Source: a virus
Strand: one strand, 5' to 3'
Virus record (IMG/VR): IMGVR_UViG_3300009011_000064
Location: 1 to 20,216 of that record
Length of the DNA: 20,216 bases
Positions 6,804 to 17,200 of the stretch are shown piece after piece. The notes below the pieces were generated by a model, which worked only from the letters and a program-made list of their open reading frames with translations, was not told the origin of the DNA and made no database searches. The position numbers and the translations under genes are program-made. Every line of letters begins with the position of its first letter. The stretch's first letter is position 1.

Positions 6804-7586
6804 ATGCGCATCAACCAGACATTGCAGGCCGCGATCCGCGAGCATGCTGAACGCGAGTACCCTACCGAAGCGTGCGGGGTGCTGATCAAGACCGACCAGG
6901 GCCGGGTATACGTGCCGTGCCGCAACTTGGCGAAGACGCCGCGGGAGAATTTCCGCCTTCACCATGAAGACTTGGCAAAAGCCGAGGACCAGGGTGAGTT
7001 GCTGGCGATCGTGCACAGCCACCCTGATGCCGCGGCCATGCCGAGTATGGCCGACCTGGTCAGCTGCGAGCTGCATGAGGTGCCATGGGGCATCGTCGGC
7101 TGGCCCGGCGGTGACATGCAATGGTTCAAGCCGTCCGGCTACCAGGCCCCGCTGCTGGGGCGCGAGTTCGCCCATGGTCTGCTCGATTGCTGGGGCGCCT
7201 GCCGCGACTGGTACGCACGCGAGGCCGGGCTGGCGCTGCCCAACTTCGAGCGGGACGACCTGTGGTGGGAGCAGGAGGATGGCCCGAGCCTCTACGAGTC
7301 GAACTTCACCGACGCCGGCTTCTACCAGGTGGACGTGCCACAGCGCGGTGACATGTTGGTGTTCATGGTGCCATCACCCGGGCGGCCCTGTTTCCACCCG
7401 AACCACGCGGCTATTTACCTGGGCAGCCAGCCGGGCCTGGCCAGCGAGCCGGCGGCATCCCTTGGCGGTAGCGGGCCGTTCATTTACCACCACATGGCTG
7501 GGCGGGCATCGACTCGCGAGATATACGGCTGGTCGATGGCCAGCCGCTGCCGGCTGATCCTCCGGCACAAGGACTATCAACCATGA
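6804..7586 (+). CDS. Tail assembly protein K: JAMM/MPN+ plus NlpC/P60 domains
   Basis: A 260-aa two-domain protein with GAGGTAA before ATG 6804. Residues 1-115 form a JAMM-type metalloprotease domain: E22 in YPTEACG, then HSHPDAAAMPSMAD with H71, H73, S81 and D84, so all metal and catalytic residues are present. Residues about 118-256 are an NlpC/P60 cysteine peptidase-like domain with DCWG (Cys129), NHAAIYLG (His201) and a later polar pair (HH229-230). Lambda gpK has the same architecture and is needed for tip assembly; cell-wall cleavage at DNA entry has been proposed for it. Intact active sites in both domains suggest two real enzymatic activities. It overlaps I by ATGA. Confidence 0.94.
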   Translation: MRINQTLQAAIREHAEREYPTEACGVLIKTDQGRVYVPCRNLAKTPRENFRLHHEDLAKAEDQGELLAIVHSHPDAAAMPSMADLVSCELHEVPWGIVGWPGGDMQWFKPSGYQAPLLGREFAHGLLDCWGACRDWYAREAGLALPNFERDDLWWEQEDGPSLYESNFTDAGFYQVDVPQRGDMLVFMVPSPGRPCFHPNHAAIYLGSQPGLASEPAASLGGSGPFIYHHMAGRASTREIYGWSMASRCRLILRHKDYQP

Positions 7587-8167
7587 AGCGCACGGTGAAG
7601 TTGTACGGGGTGCTGCGCAAGCACTTCGGTCGCGAGTACGTTCTGGATGTGAACAGCACCCGTGACGCCATCCAGGCGCTTTGCAACATGCTCCCAGGCT
7701 TCGAGAGCTTCCTGTCCAACGGCGAGGAGAGGGGGCTGGTGTTCACTGTTTTCTCCGGTAACCGCAACCTCTCGGCCGATGATCTGGACCTGAAGGGTGA
7801 CGATGCCGGCGATATCCGTATCGCGCCGATCATCCAGGGCAGCAAGCAGGCCGGGTTGTTCACCACGATCCTCGGCGTGGCGTTGGTCGTGGCCGGCTTC
7901 TTCACGTTCGGCACAACTTCCGCCGTCGGTGTCGCCATGATCGCGGGCGGCGCGGCCATGGGGCTTTCTGGCGTCGTGCAGATGCTTTCGCCGACCGCCA
8001 ATACTGGCAGCCTTGACCGCAACGAAGACGGCAACAACCCCAGCTACGGCTTCGGTGGCGCGGTCACGACGATCGCCCAAGGCAACCCCTATCCGGTGCT
8101 CTACGGCGAGCGGGAGATCGGCGGGGCCGTCGAGTCCGGCGGGATTTATACGCAAGACCGGCTGTGA
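7583..8167 (+). CDS. Tail assembly protein I
   Basis: A 194-aa protein starting in the ATGA overlap with K. Residues 1-85 (TVKLYGVLRKHFG, LDVNSTRDAIQAL, IRIAPII) are the beta-grasp, ubiquitin-like N-domain of lambda gpI. Residues 91-135 are hydrophobic and Gly/Ala-rich (GLFTTILGVALVVAGFF, then VGVAMIAGGAAMG), a membrane-active segment. The C-terminal tail (NPSYGFGGAVTTIAQGNPYP, then a YGE turn) is typical of the family. Lambda gpI is required to build the J-I-K-L tip and is not clearly retained in the virion. The neighbouring JAMM domain in K suggests a protease-substrate link. A strong terminator follows. Confidence 0.93.
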   Translation: MKRTVKLYGVLRKHFGREYVLDVNSTRDAIQALCNMLPGFESFLSNGEERGLVFTVFSGNRNLSADDLDLKGDDAGDIRIAPIIQGSKQAGLFTTILGVALVVAGFFTFGTTSAVGVAMIAGGAAMGLSGVVQMLSPTANTGSLDRNEDGNNPSYGFGGAVTTIAQGNPYPVLYGEREIGGAVESGGIYTQDRL

Positions 8168-8181
8168 AAGCTGGAATCACT

Positions 8182-8203
8182 AAACCCGCTCCGGCGGGTT
8201 TTT
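8182..8203 (+). terminator. Strong terminator between I and J
   Basis: AAACCCGC-TCCG-GCGGGTTT (8182-8201) is a perfect 8-bp stem with a 4-base loop, then TT, AG and a further T-run that becomes TTTTTTGGAG, the Shine-Dalgarno of J. It is the most regular terminator of the window and sits before its largest gene. Confidence 0.8.
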
Positions 8204-8221
8204 AGTTTTTTGGAGAGTGGA

Positions 8222-11200
8222 ATGGGTCAAGCACTTAAACGCGCTGCCCGGCAAGTTGTCGGTAGCAAGGGCGGTTCCAAGAAGCAGAAGCAGCCCAGCA
8301 TCGCTTCTAACAGCGTGCCCTCTATCGCCACGGTGCGCATGGTCTACCTGTGGAGCTGGGGGCCAATTGTAGGCCCGGTCAACGAGTTGCGCTCGGTGAA
8401 GCTGGACGGCACCGCTGTCATGGCAGACGACGGCACCCTGAACTACCCAGGCGTCAAATGGCAGTTCCGGTCCGGCGAGCTTAACCAAGAGCGGATGACC
8501 GGGATCAGTGAGTCCAGCAACGAGATTGCTGTCGGCCAGCAGTTGCTCAGCACCACGCCCTACGTTCATTCCATCACCAACTCCATGCTGGATGCCGTGC
8601 GCTTGCGCTTCTCGTGGCCGCAGCTGCAGTCCCAGGATTCGGGGGGCAACATCGACGGTGTTCGCATCGAGTATGCGGTAGATGTTTCCACCGATAACGG
8701 CCCGTTCCAGCAGGTGCTGCTGTCCGAGGTCAACCGCAAGAACGTCACCAAGTACGAGCGTTCGCACCGCATCGATCTGCCCGCCGGCAGCCGCTGGGCG
8801 ATCCGTGCCCGCCGGATCACGCCGGAAGCCAACAGCTCGCTGGTGCAGGACGGCATGTACGTCGAAGCCATCGCCGAGGTGGTCGACAGCGACCAGGAGT
8901 ATCCGCTGACCGCCGTCAGCTGCCTGGAGTACGACGCTGAGCAGTTCGGTGGCGATATCGCTAAGATCGCCGTGCTGATGCGCGGGCGGATCGTGCGTGT
9001 GCCCATGAACTACGACCCGGTGAGCCGCACGTATGCCACCAGCGGCGCCGGCACCACCAATGGCGTTTGGGACGGCACCTTCAAGGAGGCGTACACCAAC
9101 AACCCAGCCTGGGTGTTCTACGACCTGGCCCTGCACCCGTACTACGGCCTGGGCGATCGCATCGACGCGACCATGATCAACCGCTGGTCGCTATACCGCA
9201 TCGGGCAGTACTGCGACCAACTGGTACCGGACGGCTTGGGCGGCCAAGAACCGCGCTTCACCTGCAATCTGTACCTGCAGAAGCAGGCCGAGGCCTGGGC
9301 GGTGCTGCAGGACCTGGCGGCCATCTTCCATGGCCTGGCCTTCTGGGACGGCAGCCAGATCACCGTCAACGCCGATATGCCGCAGGACCCGGTCTACAAC
9401 TACACCCTGTCGCAGATCCTCGACGACGGTGCGGTCAAGTACACCGGCAGCAAGCTGCGCGATCGGCACAGCCAGGCCATGGTGTCGTTCGATGACCCGA
9501 ATCGAGGCTACGACACCGACAAAGAGCCGGTCTTCGATGAAAGCGCCATTGCCGAGTATGGCGTGCGCGAGATATCCGTGGAGGCTGTGGGATGCACTTC
9601 GCGCGGCCAGGCCCAGCGCGCAGGCCAGTGGGCGCTGATGACGGAGCAGCTGCAACTGCGTGGTGCCAGCTTCCGGGTCGGCCTGGATGGCTATATCCCG
9701 AAGCCAGGCAAAGTCATCACGCTGTCCGATCCGATGCTCGCTGGCCGTGCCAATGGCGGCCGTATTGCCGCAGTGGCCGGTCGTGTCGTGACGGTAGATC
9801 GTGACATCAAGGTACCAACTGGTGCTCGCTTGCTGGTCAACCTGCCCAGCGGCAAGTCCGAGGCGCGCCAAGTACGTTCGGTGGACGGCCGCCAGATCAC
9901 TGTCACGGCGGACTTCAGCGAGATACCGCAGCCTGAATGCGGATGGGTGCTGGACTTCGACGACCTGAAGCTCATGCAGTTCTACGTGCGCAACGTCACG
10001 CGCCCGGAGTGGCACCAGTTCCAGCTGGAGTGTATCCAGTACGAGCCGAGCAAGTTTGACGCAGTGGATTACGGCACGGTGATCGATGACCGCCCCATCA
10101 GCGTCCTGCCCCCGGGTGTACAAGATGCCCCGGCGCGCGTGCTGATCGGCAGCCATTCCTCGATTGACCAGGGCATCGCTGTCACCACCATGACGATCTC
10201 CTGGGATGCAGCGCCCGGGGCCGTGGCCTACGACGTTGAATGGCGCTGGGGTTCGCGTGACTGGGTAAAAATGCCGAGAACCGGTGAACTGGCTGCCGAT
10301 GTGCGTGGTGTGTATGCCGGCCAGTATTTGGCCCGCGTGCGCGCTGTCAGCTCCATGGATGTCTCGTCGATTCCGACTATCTCGTCACTCACCAACGTGG
10401 CCGGTAAGATCACGCCGCCGCCGGCGGTTACTTTCCTGACCACCGAGAGCCTGCTGTTCGGCATCGGCATCAAGTGGGGCTTTCCGGCCGGCGCCGAGGA
10501 CACCCAGCGTACTGAGCTGTGGTACAGCGAAGGCGCTGATCTGGACAAGGCCACCAAGCTGGCCGACCTGGCGTACCCGCAAAACGAGCACGTCATGCAG
10601 GGGCTGCGCGCCGGGCAGACGTTCTATTTCTGGGTCCGTCTGGTAGACCGCACTGGTAACGTGGGTCCTTGGTATCCGGTCGGCGGCGCAGTGGTCAGTG
10701 GCCAGGCCAGTGCAGACGCAGGCCCTATCCTCGAACAGATTGCAAAACAGATCACCGAGACCGAGCTGGGTAAGGAACTGACCGAACGCATCGACCTGGT
10801 CGACAAGAATGGACCCGGCTCGGTTAATGAACGCGTTGGTGAGGTCCGCAACGAGCTCAACGAGCAGATTGCCGAGGTTAATACCTCCATCCAGTCGGTC
10901 AACGACTCGGTGACGGTGGCGCGGGATGAGTTGCGTCAGCAGATCAATGCGGTGGACCAGGATGTCGAAGCCGCCAAAATCGCACTCCAGCAACAGATTG
11001 CCGCGGTTGATCAGGAGGTTGATGCCGCCAAGGCAGACCTGCAGCAACAGATCAACAGCGTGTCTGTTCTGGCCGGCTCGCTGCCGTACAACAAGGACAA
11101 GGCCTACAGCATTAACCAGGGCACACTGGGCGCCGACGGCAAGCTGTATCAGGCGTTGAAGGCGGTACCGAAGAACAACCCGCCGCCGAACGCTACCTAC

Positions 11201-14200
11201 TGGACGGATGTTGGGCAGGCTATCGTCACGGCGGCCGGTACCGCTGCGCGTGTGTCCAAGGTCGAAACCGACGTGACCACGCTGGACGGCAAGACGACTG
11301 CCCAGGCCACACAGCTCAATGGCCTGCAGACCAGCCTTACCACCACCAACCAGAACGTGACCACCGCGCAGCAGGCAGCTGAAGCGGCAAACACGCTGGC
11401 AGGAGGCAAGGGCAAGGTGATCATCCAGGCAGCGGCCCCGGCGGTTGCCGATCGTCTGGCCCAGAATCTCTGGATCGATACCACGGGCAACGCCAACACG
11501 CCGAAACGCTGGAGTGGCAGCGCCTGGGTGGCGGTCACGGACAAGGCTGCTACTGATGCTGCTGCGGCGGCCGCAAGCGCTTTGGCGCTGGCCCAGACCA
11601 AGGCTGACGCCACGGTGGTGAACAACCTGACCCTGCGCGTCTCGGATGCCGAGGGCAAGCTGGTGGCCGAAGGTCAGCGGCTGGATGGCATGCAGACCAG
11701 CCTGGACGGCAAGGCGACCTCGGCCGCCCTGCAGCAGGTCACCAGCCGTGTCACCGCGACCGAAGGTAAGAACGCCACACAGGACCAGCAGATCAGCTCG
11801 CAGAGTTCTGCCATCGTCTCGCTCACCGACAGCGTGGCCAAGAAGGCCGAAGTCTCGACCGTGCAGGCCCTGAGCAACCTGGTCAACCAGCAGGGGCAAG
11901 ACCTCACCGCGCAGGGCCAGGCACTGGTCAGCATCAATGCTGCGCTGCCGACGATGGGCGGAGAGAACCTGGTCTACAACCCCTCGTTCGAGCGGCAAAC
12001 CGATAACAATGGCGTTGCCCAGGGATGGTGGCACGACCGGTCGAGTAACGTCGGTAGCAGTGCGCCGTCGCTGGTCCCCTCGAAGCTTGCCGCAGGTGTC
12101 GCGCAGCGTCTTGATGTCACCGACATTCCCACCAATGGCTGGGCCCGGGTTTATCTGCGCGCGTCGCTCAAAGCGATCAAAGTCCGGCCGGGCGCCGTTT
12201 ACACCGCCTCGGTGTACATGCGGGGCACTGCAGGGCTGCGGATTTTGGCGCAGGTGTATAGCCGAGATGCGGCCGGGGCCAACAGCGTTTCATGGCCAGG
12301 CAACCGAGTCGACGCGGCCGAGACATGGCAGCGGGTATCGGTGACCTTCACCGCCACCGACCAGACCGTCGACGTCTGGCCAGCGGCGGTTGTCTATGGT
12401 GGGGCCGGGGTCACGGCCGGGTTTATCGAAGTTGACCAGTACCAGCTGGAGGAAGGCTCTCAGGCAAGTGGTTGGCGCGACAATGGACAGGTCGAGGCCG
12501 GTAACCAGGCGGCCACAGCGGCCGCTGTCGATGCCATGTCCGCCAAGGTGACCCAACAGGGCGCCGACCTGACCAGCGTGTCGAGTAAGACCACCTCACT
12601 GGAAAACAGCCTGACCACTACCAACGGCAACGTCACGACGGCGCAGCAGGCGGCACAAGCGGCGTCCGACGCGGCCGGCGCCAAGGGCAAGGTGCTGTAT
12701 CAGTCGACCGCGCCGGCCGTGGCAGATCGCCTGGCCCAGAACCTGTGGATCGACACCACCGGCAATGCCAACACGCCGAAACGCTGGAACGGCAGCACCT
12801 GGGTGGCGGTCAGCGACAAGGTGGCCACCGATGCCGCGGCTGCCGCTCAGTCGGCGATCAATCAGGTTGCGCAGAAGGCCGATGCGAGTGTTGTGAGCGG
12901 CCTGACTACCCGCGTCAGCGATGCAGAAGGCAAGCTGTCTTCCCAAGCGACCCGCCTGGACGGGATGCAGACCAGCATCGACGGCAAGGCCAGCTCTCAA
13001 TCCTTGCAGCAGGTGACCAACCGCGTCACAGCGACCGAGCAGAAGGACGCCGCGCAGGATCAGCAGTTGTCGTCGCAGAGCCAGGCGCTGGTGTCGCTCA
13101 CGGACACCGTAAGCAAGAAGGCCGAAGCTGCTGCGGTGCAGGCCTTGAGCAATGATGTGAAGCAGCAGGGGCAGACCCAATCGGCCCAGGGCAAGTCGCT
13201 GACCGACCTCAATGCCAAGCTGCTGGCCAGCCAGGACAATTCGCCGACCAAGGTCTATCAGAGCGTGTTCTCGGACATGGCGGTGGACCAGTGGGCGAAC
13301 CTGTTCGGCGGCCCTACGGCCAGCACCGTTTTCTCCAATGAGGAAGGTAACACCAGCGGGGCAACCATCAAGGTCAGCGGTGGCGCTGGCAATTCCACCT
13401 GGTGGGGCGCTTCGACCCGCAAAATCAGGTTTGACCCGACGCGGCTGTACAAGCTGTCCATTCGGTTCAAGCAGTTAACCGCCGGCAAGGGCAATCCAAT
13501 CACCTATGCCGGGGTGGACGGATTTGCCGAAGACGGCGTAACCCGGATCAACTCCAGTGGGGCCAACACCAAGGACTCTTCGCACTATGTGATCACTGCT
13601 GGCAGATCGCACCCGATTGGTGAATGGATGGAGTTCACCACCCATGTCAAAGGCTACACCGTTGGCAGTGAAGGGGGCGGGGCAGGTGCCGGTACCGTTG
13701 CCGATCCGAAGCGGTTGAAGACTGGGATTGCCTGGATTTCACCGATGCTGGTTGCCGGTTACAACAACATCGGCGGTGAGTTGGCGGTTGACTACTTCTT
13801 GATTGAAGACGTCACCGAGCAGGCTCAGATCGATGCCGGCGCCACGGCGACCAACGCGCTGGCCGTTCGAGTCGAGAAGAATGAGCAAGGGCTAAGCTCG
13901 GTCAGCAATCAAGCTGTACAGCTGGAAAACAGCCTGACCACCACCAATCAGAACGTGACGAATGCGCAGAATGCGGCGCAGGCCGCGTCCAACCTGGCCG
14001 GCAGCAAGGGTAAGGTCATCGTCCAGCGGGAGACGCCAGCGGCCGCTGACCAGCTTGCGCAGAACCTTTGGATTGACATAACAAACGGAGCCAACACCCC
14101 GAAACGCTGGACTACGTCGGGTTGGCTGCCGGTGACCGATAAAGTCGCCGTCGACGCCGCAGCGGCAGCGGCGAATGCCCTGTCCGAGGTGGCCAAGAAG

Positions 14201-17200
14201 GCCGACGCGAGTGCGCTGCAGTCGCTGAACAGCAAGGTGGATCAGCAAGGACGAGACCTGACTGCCACCAGCAACAACGTGGTGTCGCTGGGCAGCACCA
14301 TTGGCCGCGCTCTGGACAACTCGCCCACCAAGGTCTACCAAAGCGTGTTCTCGGACATGTCCATGGACCAGTGGGTGTCGACCAACAGCGGCGCCGGTGC
14401 CACTGCTTCGTACGGCGCACCTGCCGGCATCAGTCGGGGCGCTGCCTTGATCCTGAATGGCGGAGCCTCCAACAGAGCTTGGTGGGGCGCGTCCACGCGC
14501 AAGATCAGGTTTGACCCTTCGCGGCTCTACAAGCTGACCGTTCGCGTGCAACAAGTCCTGATGGGCGCCGGGTCGCCTGGTACGTATGCCGGCGTTGACT
14601 GCTTTGCCGAGGACGGCGTTACCCGGATCGCAACAAGTGGCGTGAACAGCGTGGGCTCCTCGCACTATGTGGTGCTGTCGAACCGGAAGATTCCTCAAGG
14701 CGAATGGCTGATCGCCGAGGTGTATGTCAAAGGCCATACCACCGGCAGCGAAGGCGGCGGAGCCGGCGGGGGTACGCTGGCCGACCCGAAGCGATTGAAG
14801 GAGGGCACAGCCTGGTTCTCGCCAATGCTCATCGCGGGTTACGACAACATGGGCGGGCAGGCCATCTTTGATTTCTTCGACATTGAAGATGTGACCGAGC
14901 AGGCCCAGTTGGATGCCGGCGCCGCTGCGACGTCGGCGTTAGGGACGCGGATCACCCAGACCGAGCAGGGACTGACCAGTGCTTCCAATCAGCTCACTGA
15001 GCTGAATAACAACATAGGCGATGTCGGCGGGGAGAATCTGGTTTTCAACCCGTCCTTTGAGCGAGCGGACCCCGGCACCCCAGGGATGGCCGACGGGTGG
15101 TGGCACGACGGGACAGGGAGCGGTATTCGCACGCCTACGTTGGTGCAATCTACATTGGCTTCTGGTGTGGCCCAGCGCCTGGATGTGTCAGGCCTGTCCC
15201 CAGCAACCTGGGCTCGGGCCTATGTGAAGTCGGCCGGACGGTTCAAGCCAGTCCCCGGAAAGACCTACACAGCATCCGTGTACCTTCGGGGCACCCCTGG
15301 CTTGCGGGTTCTTCCCGGGGTGTACGGGACCAATGAGGCAGGAGCCGGGACCGAGAGCTGGGGGGCGGCAAGGGCTGATGCAAGTGAGTCCTGGGTGCGT
15401 CTGTCGGTGACCTTCACCCCTGGCCCCACCACCACCAAGCTGTTCGCGGCATTTGTGGTGTATGGCGGCGCATCAGTCAGCGGTGGCTACATTGAGGCTG
15501 ATCGCTACCAGATCGAAGAGGGCACCCGCGCCACGGGCTGGAGGGATAACGGTCAGGTCGCCAGCGCCCAGCAAGCGGCGACCTCCGCTGCTGTTGAGTC
15601 GCTCAGTTCGGCGGTCTCGCAGCAGGCTGGCACGCTGTCGAGTGTGGGGAGCCGGACCACCAGTTTGGAAAACAATCTCACCACGACCAATGGCAACGTG
15701 AACACAGCGCAGCAGGCAGCTGATGCGGCGAACACGCTGGCAGGTGGCAAAGGGAAGGTGATCATCCAGGCGGCCGCCCCGGCCGTGGCTGACCGTTTGC
15801 CCCAAAACCTGTGGATCGACACCACCGGCAACGCCAACACCCCCAAACGCTGGAGCGGCAGCGCCTGGGTGGCGGTGACCGACAAAGCGGCTACCGATGC
15901 GGCGGCGGCGGCACAGTCGGCGCTTACTCAGGTTGCGACCAAGGCCTCCGCCTCGTCGGTCGATGCGCTGACGCAGCGGGTCACTAGCAATGAAGGCGGC
16001 CTGGCTTCTCAGTCGAGCAACATCCTTGATTTGCGAAACTCGGTTGCAGCTGTACAGAAAGCGGCCGATGCCTCGGTTGGCCTGGACCCTGCGCCTGGGT
16101 GCACCTGGCAGTTCGATAATGGTGCTGAGGGATGGTATGGCGCGAACGCTACTGCAGTAGCTGGAACCGGGTTCTTGAAGGTCACAGCCACTGCAAGCAA
16201 CCCTCAACTGCAGAGCGCTGCGGCTGCTATTGGCCTTACTGGCGCGCTGTTCACCAGGGTCAGGGCGCGCATCACCCGAAGGGGCGGTAGCGGCTGGCGT
16301 GGAACGCTTTATTACGCCACTCCAGGTCACGGGTTTTCCTCCACCATCTACTCCACCTTGCCTAACCCAGGCTTGGCGATCGGCGATTCGGCGATCGTGG
16401 AATGGGACATGGAAAACCTGAACAGTGGGGGCACGGACTGGGTAGACAGCACCATCAGTCGCTTGCGTCTGGATCTTGGGGCGGTGAGCGGGGATGTGTT
16501 TGACGTTGACTGGATTGTCGTGGGCCGTGTGGCCCCGGCCGCATCGAGCCGTGCACTGTCGTCAGTGGAAAGCACTGTCACCCAGCAGGGCAGCAAGCTG
16601 ACGGCAGAGACATTGCGTATCGACGGGTTGTACACCGCCGTAGGCGATGCCAACGCGGCGATTCAGAACGAAGCCAAGGCCCGGGTTGATGGGGAAGGGG
16701 CGCTAAGCAAGCAGATCCAGACCACCCAGTCGTCGCTGGGCACGACCAATGCGGCGGTGCAGCAGGTTGCGACGGCTCAGGCGAACATGAAGGGGATGCT
16801 TAACGCCCAATACACCATGCGGGTGCAGGTGAACAACCAATATGGTGCGCACGTCTGGGCGGGCTTCGGTATTGGTATCAACGAGCAGAACGGCGTTGTG
16901 CAGTCTGCGTTTGTGATCAATGCGGACAAGTTCATCTTGCTCAATACGACCGGCGGACTTTCGTCGCCGTGGTCTGTAGTGGGTGGCCAGACCTTTGTGG
17001 CTGATGCCTACATTCGCAAGGGGAGTATCGGTCGCGCGAAGATCGCAGATGCGGCCATCGGTACCGCCAATATCGAAGATGGTGCCATTAAGGCCGCCAA
17101 GATCGGGGTGGCCGAAATTGACACGCTGCGCATCCGTGGCAACGCCGTCACGGTTCCGGTATCGGCTAATAACCCCGGGAATGTGCTCGGCGTCGGTGTA

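Noticed and set aside
6312-7175. 287-codon minus-strand frame across L and K
   Set aside because: Both L and K have diagnostic motifs on the + strand through this region.
8210-8221. TTG start for J
   Set aside because: The TTG is part of the TTGGAG ribosome site; ATG 8222 has proper spacing.
8180-9136. 318-codon minus-strand frame
   Set aside because: Shadow of the conserved J N-terminal region; composition is typical of antisense translation (His/Gln/Arg-rich, no core).
9191-10156. 321-codon minus-strand frame
   Set aside because: Shadow of J; no start signal and no recognisable protein pattern.
10385-12034. 549-codon open frame on the minus strand
   Set aside because: It is antisense to the intact J frame with clear family motifs. 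Long open minus-strand frames are expected in GC-rich coding DNA, and it has no ribosome site or domain pattern.
11336-15916. Repeats in J as a CRISPR array or mobile element
   Set aside because: They are 240 bases or longer, in frame, diverged at silent sites and code for protein modules.
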